64,000 nt of DNA from the NCBI RefSeq assembly GCF_905475395.1, contig NC_058337.1, positions 103,472,368-103,536,367 of the forward strand, given 5' to 3'. Positions 12,708-25,273 of this stretch are shown piece after piece (positions within the stretch are counted from its first letter, which is position 1; each line of letters opens with the position of its first letter). Origin of the DNA: Chrysoperla carnea. Its lineage: Eukaryota > Arthropoda > Insecta > Neuroptera > Chrysopidae. Both the position numbers and the translations under genes were made by a program. The notes below the pieces were generated by a model, which saw only the letters and a program-made list of their open reading frames with translations, was not told the origin of the DNA and searched no databases.

Positions 12708-14656
12708 CACAACACTACTATGGACACGATCAGCGTTCCTCGCATAAGGCTGTCAGCCCATTGAAGGTCGGTATTCAGTTAGTGATAATTGAAGCTTTAC
12801 CAACAGCTAGTAGTGACGACTACTCAATCACAGAAACTTTATAATACACATTTTTTTATAATTAACGAATATTTTAGTTTTGGTTTCGAGAAGTTAGCTG
12901 TTAAATGATATAATACCGTAGTTGACAATAGTCGGAATAATACCTACGATCCAATGCGCATCGAGTTACACACGAAGGTGTTTAAATGATCTATATTTAT
13001 AAGTCTATGGAACTATTGCATATATAAGTTGTGTACATCTCTCCAAATTTTACAGTTGATTTGTATTGCGTTCTTTTAGTTTTCGTAAAAAAATTTTGTA
13101 GTACCTATTATTACTCAAATTTCTTTTTTCAAAAACATAAAAACGCAAATCATTTATAAAATTTGTTTCCAATTTACACTACTTGTTCGTATTGGGTGAT
13201 TTAAAGTTACCATTAACATTTGACTTCTTTATAACTTAATTTAAATTTTATTTCATTTATATTTAAAAAAAATTTAAGGAATTTTTAATAAAGAATCGAG
13301 CGAAACTTTCTGCCCCACGGTACAAACAACGAGGGGTTCAATGGCTATGTTAGCGTTAAAAATGATTTCAATTTTCCTTTGACTTTACTGTATTTTACTC
13401 CACCTGTTTCCTTCGGGAAACTTTGAAAGAAACAATGCCACCCCCCAAACAACATCAGTAATGAAATCTTAGCCATATTTGACATTTTAAATAAATGAAA
13501 AGGTTATGGAAATGTTTTGGGAAGGGGCGAATTTATGAGACAGCAAATAATCACTAATTGCGAGGCACCATTTTTAACAAAACCAAAATAATATTCATTA
13601 GCGGATTATATTTCAAAAAATAATTAATTATGGCCAAGTTATAAAGAATTCAAACGATAACGTTAATTTTGCGATACCCAGTAATTAGCATACAATTACA
13701 ACTTATGTAGTTACAATATACAATTTAAATTCAAATAAAATACAATATAAAAATAAAAAATTTGTGTTTATCTACACGCTAATATGTAAATGAATTTAAA
13801 AATTATTTACACGTTAAAATAGTGGTTTGCTTAAAAACAATGAACTGAAAAAATGGCTATATTACTCGTAGCTAAGAGATCAGATATGAAGCAAATTTTT
13901 GAATTTTATATGTACTTATGCAAATTACATTATTTGGGACCCATCGCAAAAAAAAACTGATCAACATTCTAAGTAGTCATATGGAATCTTATCATCAGAG
14001 GATGTTGGCACTTCTGGAACAGCAACTTTTGTTTATTAAATGGCATTCTACATTTTTCCCGGTATTTTAGGATTCTGTATGGTTTTCAATAAATGTAAAA
14101 TTTTATAGGTTTCGTAAAACGTAAATTTTGATCTAAATCTCACAAAAATATTTGTATGATAGCCGATACTTCCCCATACAATGGGGATAATAAAAATTAT
14201 CATAAAATTAAATAATAAAAAAATTTTTTTGCATTCCCCATCTGGAGACCTTTCTCTTCGGGTGAAGATTTCGCTATATATAAAGACGTTAGCTTAGAAA
14301 TCTTTTTACTTAATTTCGAACAAAATTTTTAACGCACAAAAAATCATGAATAATCCAAAAAGGTATCTAAGTGAGAGTACAAATTGTTTACATTTACATG
14401 ATCAATACAAAATAACAGATTTAACGTATAAATAATTTTCCAAATTATTTGAATTTTAGCGTATAATTAGACACGGTGAATAAAAAAAACATTTATATTA
14501 GAATATGTATAGCCACTATACCAACATATCAACCACATACAACCATCAACCATAATTACTTACAATTTTAATATCATTTATAATCTTCCTAGTATTTAGT
14601 AAAACTCATCAATACAGTTAACAATTATGTATATTAATCTTCCATCTAACTCCTTT

Positions 14657-14957
14657 AACCTAAGTGGCCAAGCGGTCTAAGGCGTTCGTCTGATCGGTTG
14701 TGTACTTAGACTTAGGTTGCGGGTTCGAATCCAGGCAGCGGCAGTATGAACAATTATAATTAATAGAGGCGGTAGCATTCATCACATTGTCGTCGCTTGG
14801 ATAAGAACGAAGTAACCGACTCCACCCACATCAAAATGTAATTGTAAATATGAATGTAACTTAAATAAATAAAGGTAAACAAATAATGATATGGGTGGCC
14901 TCTGTTATAGGCGTATATGTCAGAGAAACGGAGGTTAAACCCCATTATTATTATTAT
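14657..14957 (+). mobile_element. tRNA-derived SINE
   Basis: The head resembles a class II (Leu-like) tRNA, with an A box in TGGCCAAGCGGTCTAAGG and a B box GGTTCGAATCC, so it carries an internal RNA polymerase III promoter. The acceptor-stem ends do not pair, so it is not a working tRNA. A body of about 200 bp follows, ending in a short ATT-repeat tail at 14944-14956, typical of SINEs. Confidence 0.7.
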
Positions 14958-15407
14958 CTAGCTCTTTTTACATGATCAAAATTGACGCTTTGCCAACCCT
15001 AGTGGCTCAGTTGCAGGCGCCAATTCAAGGGGGGAGGGCGGTCACAGGGGTCATGACTCTTCCCTCCCCCCCAAAACAGCCCGCAGTTCAAAAAATTAAA
15101 CTAAACCAATTTTTTAAAAACTGAAAAACAAACCAAACGAACAAAGTCTACTTTTTGCAAACTAAAAAAACCGAAACTAACCAAGCGACCAAAATTAACT
15201 CACTTTTTTGCACTTCTGGAAAAATTGGAATTTAAAAATAATTGAATCAACAAAATTCACTGATTTTCTTACACAATACTGACTTTTTTATTATTCGCTC
15301 TATATTTTGATTGTAGCTTACTTTATATACTAACATTGGGTAGGTTTTTGCATAAGGTTATTCTGGCTTTTAAATCTTGTGACTTCCTCCGGAAATAAAT
15401 TCTAGAG

Positions 15408-15500
15408 CCGCGCCTGCTCAGTTGGTTAAAGTGTATCCAATTCCGTACACGATTAACAGGTCGTTCAAATCTAAATGGCATCGAATAAGAGAGAGTGTAT
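15408..15500 (+). mobile_element. tRNA-headed SINE fragment
   Basis: An A-box-like part (GCTCAGTTGGTTAAAG) and a B-box-like part (GTCGTTCAAATC) are spaced as in a tRNA. The stem ends do not pair and the body is short or lost. It differs in sequence from the SINE at 14657, so it belongs to another family. Confidence 0.45.
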
Positions 15501-16534
15501 ATGTACATACATAATCTCATGAAATTATGAAATCAGAATGAATTTTCAAAAAAGCAAACAAATGCTTGCTCTGTTAGTTGTTAACTTCAGCTGTTCTATA
15601 CTGATATCAGTTTTACTAAATACTATAAATATTGGAACACCAGTCCTGGTATTTACAAATGATTATTGACTTTGGTAATAAATTTATATTTATAAAATTC
15701 AATTAATTATTGAGCTGCATCTTTATATAATTTTTTTAAAATTGTGCATTTCATTTTCAATGTTTTTATCATAAGAAATACCACAAATAATAATAAAATC
15801 ATTCACATACAAGGAATTTTCTACAATAAATCGTATAATATATAATGCATATTTTTCTAATTCACAAAAATTAAACATTCAATAATCCAAAGTTAGAAAA
15901 AATTAGATAAAAGATGAAAACTAAAATATACTTTCATCCAGTTTTCTTACATAAAACAAACGTGTAAAAAGTAGAACTTTTTAAAAGTGTAGTGATGCAT
16001 CATGACTTAGCTATGACAATGGAATGTGCTAGCTTTTACCTAAACGAGGCCGCAAATTATCGGAGATTCTTAATATACATAGTTTTTTACGTTATTCGAC
16101 ACGAAAGATTAAGGCAAAACTGCTTAACTTTCTTTCTTGGATAAATGGAGGCTTATTAGCTGAATATTTTGAAATTATTTTCGCTATGTACAGGATGTTC
16201 GGAAAACACGAAAAGTATTAAAGTTGTGTACTTAAATAGAATATACCTTATATATTATTTTATTTGCAGGTTTCCTGGTCAAAATAAAAGTGAGTTTACT
16301 TCACTTAAAATTCACGGTTTTTCGAAATATTTTTTATTTCCAGAAAATTTAGTAGCAATTTTAACGTATAATTCCCAAAGCGTGATTCCGTTTTTCAAAC
16401 CAAAATCAACTTGGAGTCTAGTTCAGCCATTTTAAGTTTTCAATTTTTAACTACTTTTTATTATCGAATATTTTTTAACATCCATATTTAAAAAGTTACA
16501 AACCGTTGTTTAATTTTCATTTTATATCTAATTA

Positions 16535-17041
16535 ACAGGTTGGCTGATAAGTCCCCGGTCTGACACATAGATGGCGTCGCTAGTATTAAATGCATATTAT
16601 TTTTATATAGTACCAACCTTCAAATGATTCGTGTCAAAATTTGACGTCTGTAAGTCAATTAGTTTGTGAGATAGAGCGTCTTTTGTGAAGCAACTTTTGT
16701 TATTGTGAAAAAAATGGAATTTCGTGTTTTGATAAAATACTGTTTTCTGAAGGGAAAAAATACAGAGTCCGGAAACTCATTATCAAGCCAAGTTTTTGCT
16801 TCCACTGTATTTTTTCCCTTCAGAAAACAGTATTTTATCAAAACACGAAATTCCTTTTTTTCCATTTTTTTCACAATAACAAAAGTTGCTTCACAAAAGA
16901 CGCTCTATCTCACAAACTAATTGACTTACAGACGTCAAATTTTGACACGAATCATTTGAAGGTTGGTACTATATAAAAATAATATGCATTTAATACTAGC
17001 GACGCCATCTATGTGTCAGACCGGGGACTTATCAGCCAACC
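16535..17041. mobile_element. Palindromic mariner derivative
   Basis: Both ends carry the mariner terminus AGGTTGGCTGATAAGTCC, with TA next to each side (16533-16534 and 17042-17043). Each arm (about 230 bp) contains the same 5' end of a mariner transposase gene: MEFRVLIKYC-FLKGKN on the plus arm and, in the longer minus arm, also NTVEAKTWLDNEFPDS, the helix-turn-helix start of mori-type mariners. The arms meet at a loop of about 40 bp. The structure is an inverted duplication of the 5' end with the rest of the transposase lost. Arms are nearly identical, so the event is recent. It cannot make its own transposase but keeps both termini. Confidence 0.9.
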
Positions 17042-19792
17042 TATTATTTTCAATATTATTATTATTATTAAATGTTTAATATTCTTGAATTTTTTAGTAC
17101 TCAAATGCAATAAAAATTAACCAATTGAAAACAGTCTAAGTTAAATAATGTGTAATATTACATAATAAGGTAAACTTAGATTGTGATTCAGTATAATTTA
17201 TATTTAAAGCATTCTTCTGTACAAAATGTTAAGTGCAAGTTTTTGAAAAATAAATTGTTTGTATTTTTATATGAAACAAACATTTTCTAAAAATATTTCA
17301 TTGCTTAAAAAATAAATTTTTACACATAGGAAGCACAGCAAACGAATAACATAGTATTTGTTACTCTTTAAACTGTCGTATGGCGTTTTAATTACGACTG
17401 TGGATGTAATGAAATTATTATACATACACTACGAGCTACGACATATTGTAGAATAAATAGGGATGCAAATTAGTTCAAAAAATGTAGTTCTATCCTACAT
17501 TTCTTCAAAAGCTTAGCTCTGAGTATACGAGACGCTCAGGATTACTGAAGTTTGTCGATATTTTCTGAAAAATAATCTTTATTTTTGTTCAAATGGTGAG
17601 TCAGTCAAGAATAGTATTTTTCTTGTTACATCCACTTAAATTCAGACAGTGATAAAAACAATAGTATTTGGTGGAATATTTAATGTTACGTTCTGATATA
17701 CATAGAACAGGATGGTGATAAAATTTTTCTCATGAAATTTCCTGACTGTTTATGATGTCTTGTACAGAAAATACTCTATTTGACTAATAAATTCATAAAA
17801 ACTATTTATTTTTTACATCGAAATCCTAAAACGCAGGTGTTATGATTAAAATTAATACTGTGATTGAAACCTGGATAAACGAGAAAACTCTACAGTGAGA
17901 GTAATTGCGAGGTCCCGTCATTTTAACCTGTATAATTGAGAAACGAGAACCTTCTAAGGCAAGTAAGTAGAGAAGGCAAGTGTCTAGAAGACTCACGTGC
18001 ACCAAGAAATTGTTTAAATTGGTTTTTGATATTATGTTACAATCAACTTTCCTGAACGTAATGCAAATATATAGAGGTCTGATGATCTGATGATCAAACA
18101 CAACAGCTGAACGTAACTTTAAAAAATTAAAACTATTTTCTTTCGTTTATTGTATTTTATTGATGACTCGGCAGTAATAGAAAAAAAATACATTAGTAGA
18201 TAATGATCCGAATTTCGAATAATCGATATAGAATCAAATCTTCAGAGTACAATATTAGAGACACAGAAAATATATTAATCATTTTTCCTGTCGGAAACTA
18301 AAATTCCCTAATACCAGCATACTAGCCAGCAATCGATAGGAGAGAGTTATTTGGTAAATACAACTGAGTAAAATGGTACCTGAATAGATTACCTAGCTAT
18401 TCAATGTTGACGATCATGCGAGTTCAATGCTACTGTTTAATCATACAACATCTTTCTATAATCTCCATTATGCTGGTATGTATTTCAAAACGCAGCTTAC
18501 ATTGGACGTTTTCCCAAATGTATATCTATATGCTGGTTATTGGAAATGACGCCATGAATCGACGCCATACTGATGATTCTTTCCGAAATATACCGGCCAG
18601 CGCCAAATTTTAACTGTAATTTAGCTATTACGACAATATGTTGTTGTTTGGACACAATTTACTCTAATGAATACAAGCCCGGCTAAATAGCTATCTGTTA
18701 CACTGTTCTCACTAGTACAATATGGCGGTATAGTAATAACATTGGCGTCGAATTAATAACGCGGAATTAAAAAAAAAAATTAATTTAGTGACTAAAATGT
18801 TATATATACAATATTATTATTTTACAATTTTCGTTATTAATTTAATTGGAATTTGATTTTAAAAATATATAGAAGACATTTAGAAAAATGTAACATAATT
18901 TATAGATTTTTTACAATTCAAATCACTAGACTGCAATATAATCAGAGAGTAGGTAAAGTAACACATTTAAATCCATTTTTTGCATCTTATATTCAAGCGC
19001 TGGATAGGTTTGAATTCCGCCCTTGCGAACTATTAATCAGGATGCTTAGGAGAAAGTCCCTAGGTTAGGTTGGGACGAAAATCGGTAGAGGAATTTCTAT
19101 AAAGTTTGTATTAAGTACTTTCTAAAAATACTAATAAATATCGTATAATGTTAATTCATCTCTTTCATATCTCCTCGGCCCGCAAATAGAGATAAAAGTT
19201 TTCAACTTCCAGTTATTACAAGTAAAAATAGTCAGATAATAAATTAAAGAAAAATATAATTTCAACAGCTTTGCTAAATAAAAATCAAAATTAGCAATAT
19301 TAATTGAAAAATTTCAAGTTATACAATTCATCATCCCCTCGGCCCATCAGTTTCTTTTTCCACATTTGGCAGTCTGTTCAGCATATCTTGCGTACGTTCG
19401 AACATACACACATCAATTTTAAATTAGGCAACTTCCTTGATCATGTAACGATGAATTTTCCTTTGAATTAAAATAATATCATTTTTATGAAAATCGGGAT
19501 AGATACAAGAAACATATTTCTGGTAATGAATGCATAGTTTCATTGCATAATTTATCCTACTTTCCTCTTATTTTGTTGTTGATAATTTTGAAATAAAAAA
19601 TATTATTACAATGGTTATTTACGATACAATTGGGATAAGAGCATTATTAACGTACGCATGCGTTGCATGAATTAAGCAGAATTACGATAATAATGCGTTA
19701 TCACACGTATATCGTAAAAAAATTTATCTACGCCTCTAAAATGTAAAAATAAACAGTAATTATAATTTAAAATTTACCATGTTATTCGCGGA

Positions 19793-20013
19793 TCCAAGGT
19801 ACCATAGATAGTAAGTAAAGGCGATTGAAGAGAGTGTAAACATTTATCTCCTTGGTATAAACACAAAAAATTATAGAACAAATAATCTATTTTATATCAT
19901 TCAAAACTCTAGTTCTTAGAAAAACTTCTCTTTTTTTCATTTAATTATTTGTTCTAAGATAATGTTTACACCCTCTTCAACTGCCATTACAGTGCTTTTT
20001 ATGGTACTTTGGA
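19793..20013. repeat. Nested palindrome, MITE-like
   Basis: The outer arms start TCCAAGGTACCATA and end TATGGTACTTTGGA. A second shared block (GAAGAGAGTGTAAACAT and its inverse) and an inner block (AGAACAAATAAT and its inverse) make the whole 220 bp foldable. No target-site duplication is clear. Confidence 0.5.
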
Positions 20014-20955
20014 GTCACGAATTGAGTAAAATATAACATTGAAAAAGTTGTAGTAATTTGGTTTAATTTGATTGATTGAAAATGATGTAACTCCTTTTTT
20101 TTGTGGTAATGAACAAATGAGTGTCGTAATGAAAATGAGTGCGGTAATTAACTATTTTTCGCACGTAAAATGAGTGAGAAAAGTAGTTCTTATCTCACGG
20201 GCGTAGATAAAATCTTACCATTATTCAATTTAAATTTTGTTTCGTAATTGTTTAGTGAGCCACGTTATGACTTATATAAAAGTTGGCAAATAATTTTTGA
20301 ACTTTTGCAGATTTAATTAAAATTTCATAATACTTCGCGATCGAGCCATATTTCTTAATAATTTTCGTTTTATCGACTGCCTACAACTTTACCATTTTCC
20401 ATAACCCATATAGTAATATTTAGTCAGGTGCACTAAATTATACAGACGCTTGAATATAAAATGCAAATATTGCATTTGAATTTATTACTCGTAAGCGATA
20501 CTAGGAAATATCGATACAAATCTTCGAGTATCACCCATATAAGGTTAGAAATAGTGAAATTTAATAAAATAAGTAAGGATTACTTATCAATATAAAAAAA
20601 AATCTTGACAAATGAAATAAGCAGTTCTGAACTTTGGTTACTAAAGTTTACATTAAAATCTTCAGCTAAAATAATCGAAATTCAAATCATATGATTTTTA
20701 TCCAATAAATTAGCATTTAAAATTAAATCAGAAAACTAAAAAGCTCTCTTATACTAAATAATAAAAAAAAACGTTGGTCCTTAATTTTTTTTCGTGTTTA
20801 AAATTTATTTATCCGGTAATGCGGAAGCATCATAACACATCGTTAAAGAAGTTTCACTTCAAAAAACGATATATCGAAAATATAAGATACTTTTTGTCGA
20901 TACGATAAATTTGCATCCCTAAGAATAAATATAGAACTTGGAAAAAAAAAATAAT

Positions 20956-22155
20956 TTAAGATAAAATAGCAACACTCCGTCTGGGTGGCTGTGTAATACC
21001 ACTAATTGTATACACATTATCTAAACTGTTCCACTTCTTTAACTGATTCGATAACAAATCATTTGTAAGTTTATCTTGCATTAAATACGACATGGCTTCA
21101 AGTTTTTGAGCTCGCTCTTTACTTAACGGTTCTAACGTTGTATTCGTTGAACTAAACGACAAATCATTCGCTTCAGCCAATGTACGTAGATCAAAATAAT
21201 ATTTCGCATACACTGACGATGGTACATTAATATTAAACTGTATTAATTCTAAGAATTGTCGTTCTAATTCATTCATATCTTCCACTGTAATATCTTTCAA
21301 TATTTGACAATAATCCACATTCCATACCGCTTGATCATCCCATACTTTGGATGCTAATAATATTGCACCTAATACAATACGCTTCCAATTTGTTGGTCCA
21401 ATATCTAATTCAGCGTATGTTAATAAGCGTTCTAAATAAACTAAAGTGATAATTGCACATTCTGCCGTTAATTGTGCCGAATTGAATAGCGTTCGGACAA
21501 ACTTATAAATTTGTTTATGTTCTGGATTTACATTAACATTCGTTGTTTCGTTACCATTTGTATTACGTGTTAACGGATGTAAGCGTTCATCGAAAATATC
21601 CAATTGTCGATCGGATGTACGATTCTTAATATGATAATAAATAGCTAATGCAACACATTTCACTGTGTTTTTTAAATTTGGCTGTGATACAGTGCTATCA
21701 TCCAAATAAATCGTGGAACAAGAACTACTTTTCTTCAATAATGATGACGATGATAATATTAAATTAGAACCATTGGATGTGTTTGATTGATTATTTGATA
21801 AAATTAAATTCAAACTTTTTTTACGTGTTATATTTGTTATGTTGTTGATTGTTGATGAATTATTCATTGAACGTTCCATAAATATTGTTTTGGCCATTGG
21901 ATGCTGTGACGGATCTAATTCATTCATCTCATCTTGTTCACGTTCACTAATATGCTGTAGATTGTTGACACTGACCTCACCTTCTGCTAAATGTTCATCA
22001 AACGATGATGGTATTATTATTTTATTACCATTATGATTTGTTAATATATTACCACCTGATCTATTTACAATGATTCCACCACCCATACCGGATCTTTGGC
22101 TTCCATGTCCATCGGTATTATTATGATATGTACAACAACATATTTTATTACCCAT
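20956..22155 (-). CDS. CCNY: Cyclin Y
   Basis: Membrane-anchored cyclin that recruits PFTAIRE/PCTAIRE kinases (CDK14/CDK16; Eip63E in flies) to the plasma membrane and promotes Wnt receptor phosphorylation. One uninterrupted 399-residue frame starts MGNKICCC: Gly2 is a myristoylation site with palmitoylatable Cys next to it, as in the family. Residues 10-135 are Asn/Ser/Gly-rich and longer than in mammals (341 residues). Residues 142-180 contain [19 protein letters not shown], the 14-3-3 binding region. The cyclin box is at about 212-325 ([44 protein letters not shown]) and is almost unchanged from vertebrates. The end, [17 protein letters not shown], also matches the family end. The lack of introns suggests intron loss or a retrocopy that replaced the parent gene; the frame is intact and under clear constraint. 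Confidence 0.95.
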   Translation of the reverse strand: MGNKICCCTYHNNTDGHGSQRSGMGGGIIVNRSGGNILTNHNGNKIIIPSSFDEHLAEGEVSVNNLQHISEREQDEMNELDPSQHPMAKTIFMERSMNNSSTINNITNITRKKSLNLILSNNQSNTSNGSNLILSSSSLLKKSSSCSTIYLDDSTVSQPNLKNTVKCVALAIYYHIKNRTSDRQLDIFDERLHPLTRNTNGNETTNVNVNPEHKQIYKFVRTLFNSAQLTAECAIITLVYLERLLTYAELDIGPTNWKRIVLGAILLASKVWDDQAVWNVDYCQILKDITVEDMNELERQFLELIQFNINVPSSVYAKYYFDLRTLAEANDLSFSSTNTTLEPLSKERAQKLEAMSYLMQDKLTNDLLSNQLKKWNSLDNVYTISGITQPPRRSVAILS

Positions 22156-22755
22156 TTTAAAAATTTTATTTTATTTCATTTGGTCTTGATATTATATTTT
22201 AATGTTAACAAGTAATGCAACAAGCATTACCATTTATTATTTTATTTTAAATATTCTAATTAAAATTCATAATTTAGTACACTTTAAAATAACATTCATA
22301 ATTAAAAATTAAAATGATTTATGAATCAGTGACCAGAGTAATTTTATTTGGTTGTAATAAATTGTAATGGAATGATTAATTTATTTGATATTTATAATAT
22401 TATTATATTACTTATATTATGTATGGTTATTAATTATTTATATTTGTTACACTTTTTTCAACATATCGATAATCACATACTTTTTTACAATTATAAATGT
22501 AATAAACAATCATTTTTTATTTATTTATTTTAGTTTACATTTATATTTTATTAAATATGATTTACATACCATTACCTATAATGTACTCAATAGATAAATA
22601 GTCAATCACATTACACATATACCATTCACATATCGAAAATATTTATAACGAGATAAATGCCACTACACTACACTCAATATCCAATTTACTTCATTCTTCT
22701 GCCAATACCATAGATGTATTACACGAAAATAGATCGTCAATCTGTGATATATTAC
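22156..22755. other. Upstream region of cyclin Y
   Basis: AT-rich 600 bp between the cyclin Y start and a transposon. It should hold the promoter and 5' UTR of cyclin Y on the minus strand. No further element is recognised. Confidence 0.35.
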
Positions 22756-23799
22756 CACGGATCTAGTAATTATAGTAGGGATGTAGTATAAAGTCCTACT
22801 TTAGACAAGCGAGTGTATCATTTAGGGGGGAAGCAATGTGCCTATTTTTGATTGGCTGCGGCTCTCATTTGCGGGAAATTCAAATAGAACGATAATATTT
22901 CGTGTGTTTAGATTTTAATATTTCTATATCCATGGTTTTAGATTGCCTCAAGCAATATGCCTGCTTTTGATTGGCTGCGGCTGTTCGCACTCTCAATTGT
23001 GGGAAAATTTAAATGGGTAGCGAATTCTGCGTGTGTTGTAGATTGGTCCGAGCAAAAAATCTTTCTATTTAAAGTAAAATCTATTATCCTAAAGAAAAAA
23101 ATGTATTTTTTTTAAAATACAATTTAGAAATTAATTATAAATATAATATTTTTAACTAATTACCCTTGGATGAAGGAATATATCTTTAATATTCCTATGA
23201 CCGACTAATTCCCTAAAGAATATATCGTAAATAATTCGTAAAATAATAAAAATAAAACTTCACTTATTTACATTAGGATTAGGTTCACGGGTACATAATT
23301 CAATACATAAATAAGTAATAATTTCCCCAAATAAATTTTTATTCGACATTCGAATTAGACATTCTTAAGCCTTCTTTTGAATTTCATTAGTTAACTTATA
23401 ATAGCTGTAGCACTAGGATTGAAGATTGAATATTCACTAAATTGAATAGAATATTGTTGCGTTTAGGTTACTTATATTGTTACTTATCGTTGAAAAAATT
23501 GTTTTAAAACAAGCATAACTACTTCACGTATTTATTTTTCTTTACAAATTTTACTTTTTTTTTTTTTAATATAAGATTATTTATTTATGTTGCCCACACA
23601 CGTCAACCATATGTCAAACATGTTTCCATGCTTACAAACGAATTAAAAACACTTAAAGAAGGCTTTGAGCATACTTTCAGCATGCGTCTAGTTAACAGCC
23701 AATAGAAAGTAGGCACAATGATACCTGCCTCTTCCCCCTGAGTGAGACTCATCCCACTCGGTTATACTCCATCCTTTTTAAAATATTCCTATATCCATG
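22756..23799 (+). mobile_element. Non-autonomous DNA transposon, family X copy 1
   Basis: The 1044-bp element starts CACGGATCTAG and ends CTATATCCATG (imperfect terminal inverted repeats). It is flanked by an exact 8-bp target duplication TATATTAC (22748-22755 and 23800-23807). An 8-bp duplication fits hAT or P superfamilies. There is no transposase. A segment with ATTGGCTGCGGCT is present twice (about 22800 and 22940), an internal duplication absent from copy 2 at 43364-44293, which lies in the opposite orientation. Confidence 0.85.
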
Positions 23800-25273
23800 T
23801 ATATTACATATATGTAATATACTCCTATATGGGCAGTTGGTACGGGAAAGAATGTCCAAACATTACGGTGCCGACAATATTTGTTTTCTCTCTCGTTCGA
23901 GACATTTTATCTATACTGCGCATGCTTGAGAATTCTCTAAAATATGTATTACATGCGCAGAGCTGACAAATGCGATCGGAAGAGTGAGAGAACGATACAC
24001 TATCTGTTTCACTTAGTCCGAACGCCTTCCACTTATAGGAACTGACCATATATGTTTACGTATTACATATATGGTATATTACTGTTTAATGACGCAGACC
24101 GCCATGTAATGACATAAACGTCGTCATTTTTATTGCGTTAAAAATGTGCAATTTCTAGTTCCGTTTGATATGTCTATGAATGACCATGGAGCAAAAAATG
24201 TATATACCGGCTTTTTATTTTCTAACGTTCAATTATCTCACAGCTAAGATCAAATCTCTTTTATTAAATGATCATTGACACAAATCAATTAATATTTAAA
24301 AAAAATGAATGTTTCGATTTTTTCTATGTTTTATTATTAATCGATTATAAGCAATATGTACTCTAAATCAAAATAAACGCAAAACTTAAACCATTCTATA
24401 AGTGTTATTACTATAACATTTCATTTGATTCACATACAATGTGAAACGGGAAACCGAGTGTACATTACATAGGTGTATGTTTTTGTGGAGAAAATCGATT
24501 TGGTGAGAGTAAAAAAATTTACGAACAATATTATTTTTCTTTTAGCTTATGGTAACTTTCAATCAAAATTATATGAACTATGTTATAAAGGACTATCGTA
24601 CCAATTAACAGTATTTTCATTACATTAGTTTGGTGCAGAATTATTTGGAGGGGCTTAAAGGATAATAAAAATGAGAAATGGCTAGTCTTAAACGTAGCAA
24701 CCTGTATACACTGCTCAACTTGTTTCATAAATCTCTAATAATAATTTAGATGTCTATGCTTCCCCTTTTCTTCGTTGATTGACAGTTTACACAGGATATC
24801 AAAATGAAATTTGCTATCTATTTTTCGATTACGATTACATTGTAGATGAATTTTAATTAATTACTTAGATATACATATTTTAATTAATGGAATATTATAT
24901 TAATTAATTTTATTAAGTAATGAATATTATTAAGTACATACGCAATTTTAAATACGTCAACGCAAATAATATCGTGCACAGTGTGAACCAGTCATAGACT
25001 ACGTAGTACGGAACTACTGATATGACTGCCATGAACTGATGAACTGCACATAAATTTTTAGTATATTTTATTACATTAGATTTACGTATTAAAAAAAAAA
25101 GTTATTTTTCAAAAAAAATTATTAACTATTAACAAAGTCAAACGGTAAAAACATTGAATGAAGTTGATGTGAAGTGAAAAAACGTGGTGGATGATGTGTT
25201 GAATTTTATAACATCAAATAAAATTCTATTGTTTTAATATTTAACAAGTTCAAACATCTCTTGCAATACAATA
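23800..25273. other. Upstream region of DNAJC7
   Basis: 1.5 kb without a recognised gene. It includes ACTGCGCATGC (about 23915), similar to NRF-1 type promoter sites, and short inverted words TACATATATG around 23805 and 24065. The promoter and 5' UTR of DNAJC7 must lie toward its right end. Confidence 0.35.

Larger units (their letters stand above)
10360..20955. other. Gene-poor 10.6-kb intergenic region
   Basis: No host gene is recognised on either strand; open frames are short and have no family resemblance. The region carries an inverted repeat (12585-12707), two tRNA-headed SINE-like units (14657-14957 and 15408-15500), a palindromic mariner derivative (16535-17041) and a nested palindrome (19793-20013). 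Bases 15020-15075 are unusually G-rich then C-rich. The remaining AT-rich sequence shows nothing I can name. Regulatory DNA of the flanking genes may be present. Confidence 0.5.

Noticed and set aside
14657-14742. Possible functional tRNA-Leu gene
   Set aside because: A and B boxes are good, but the acceptor stem does not pair and a SINE body with tail follows.
16659-16920. Two short overlapping mariner-like frames as genes
   Set aside because: They are the two arms of one palindrome, each holding only the transposase start.
18853-19068. 71-codon plus-strand frame
   Set aside because: No recognisable domain, AT-rich codon mix as expected by chance, no splice or context support.
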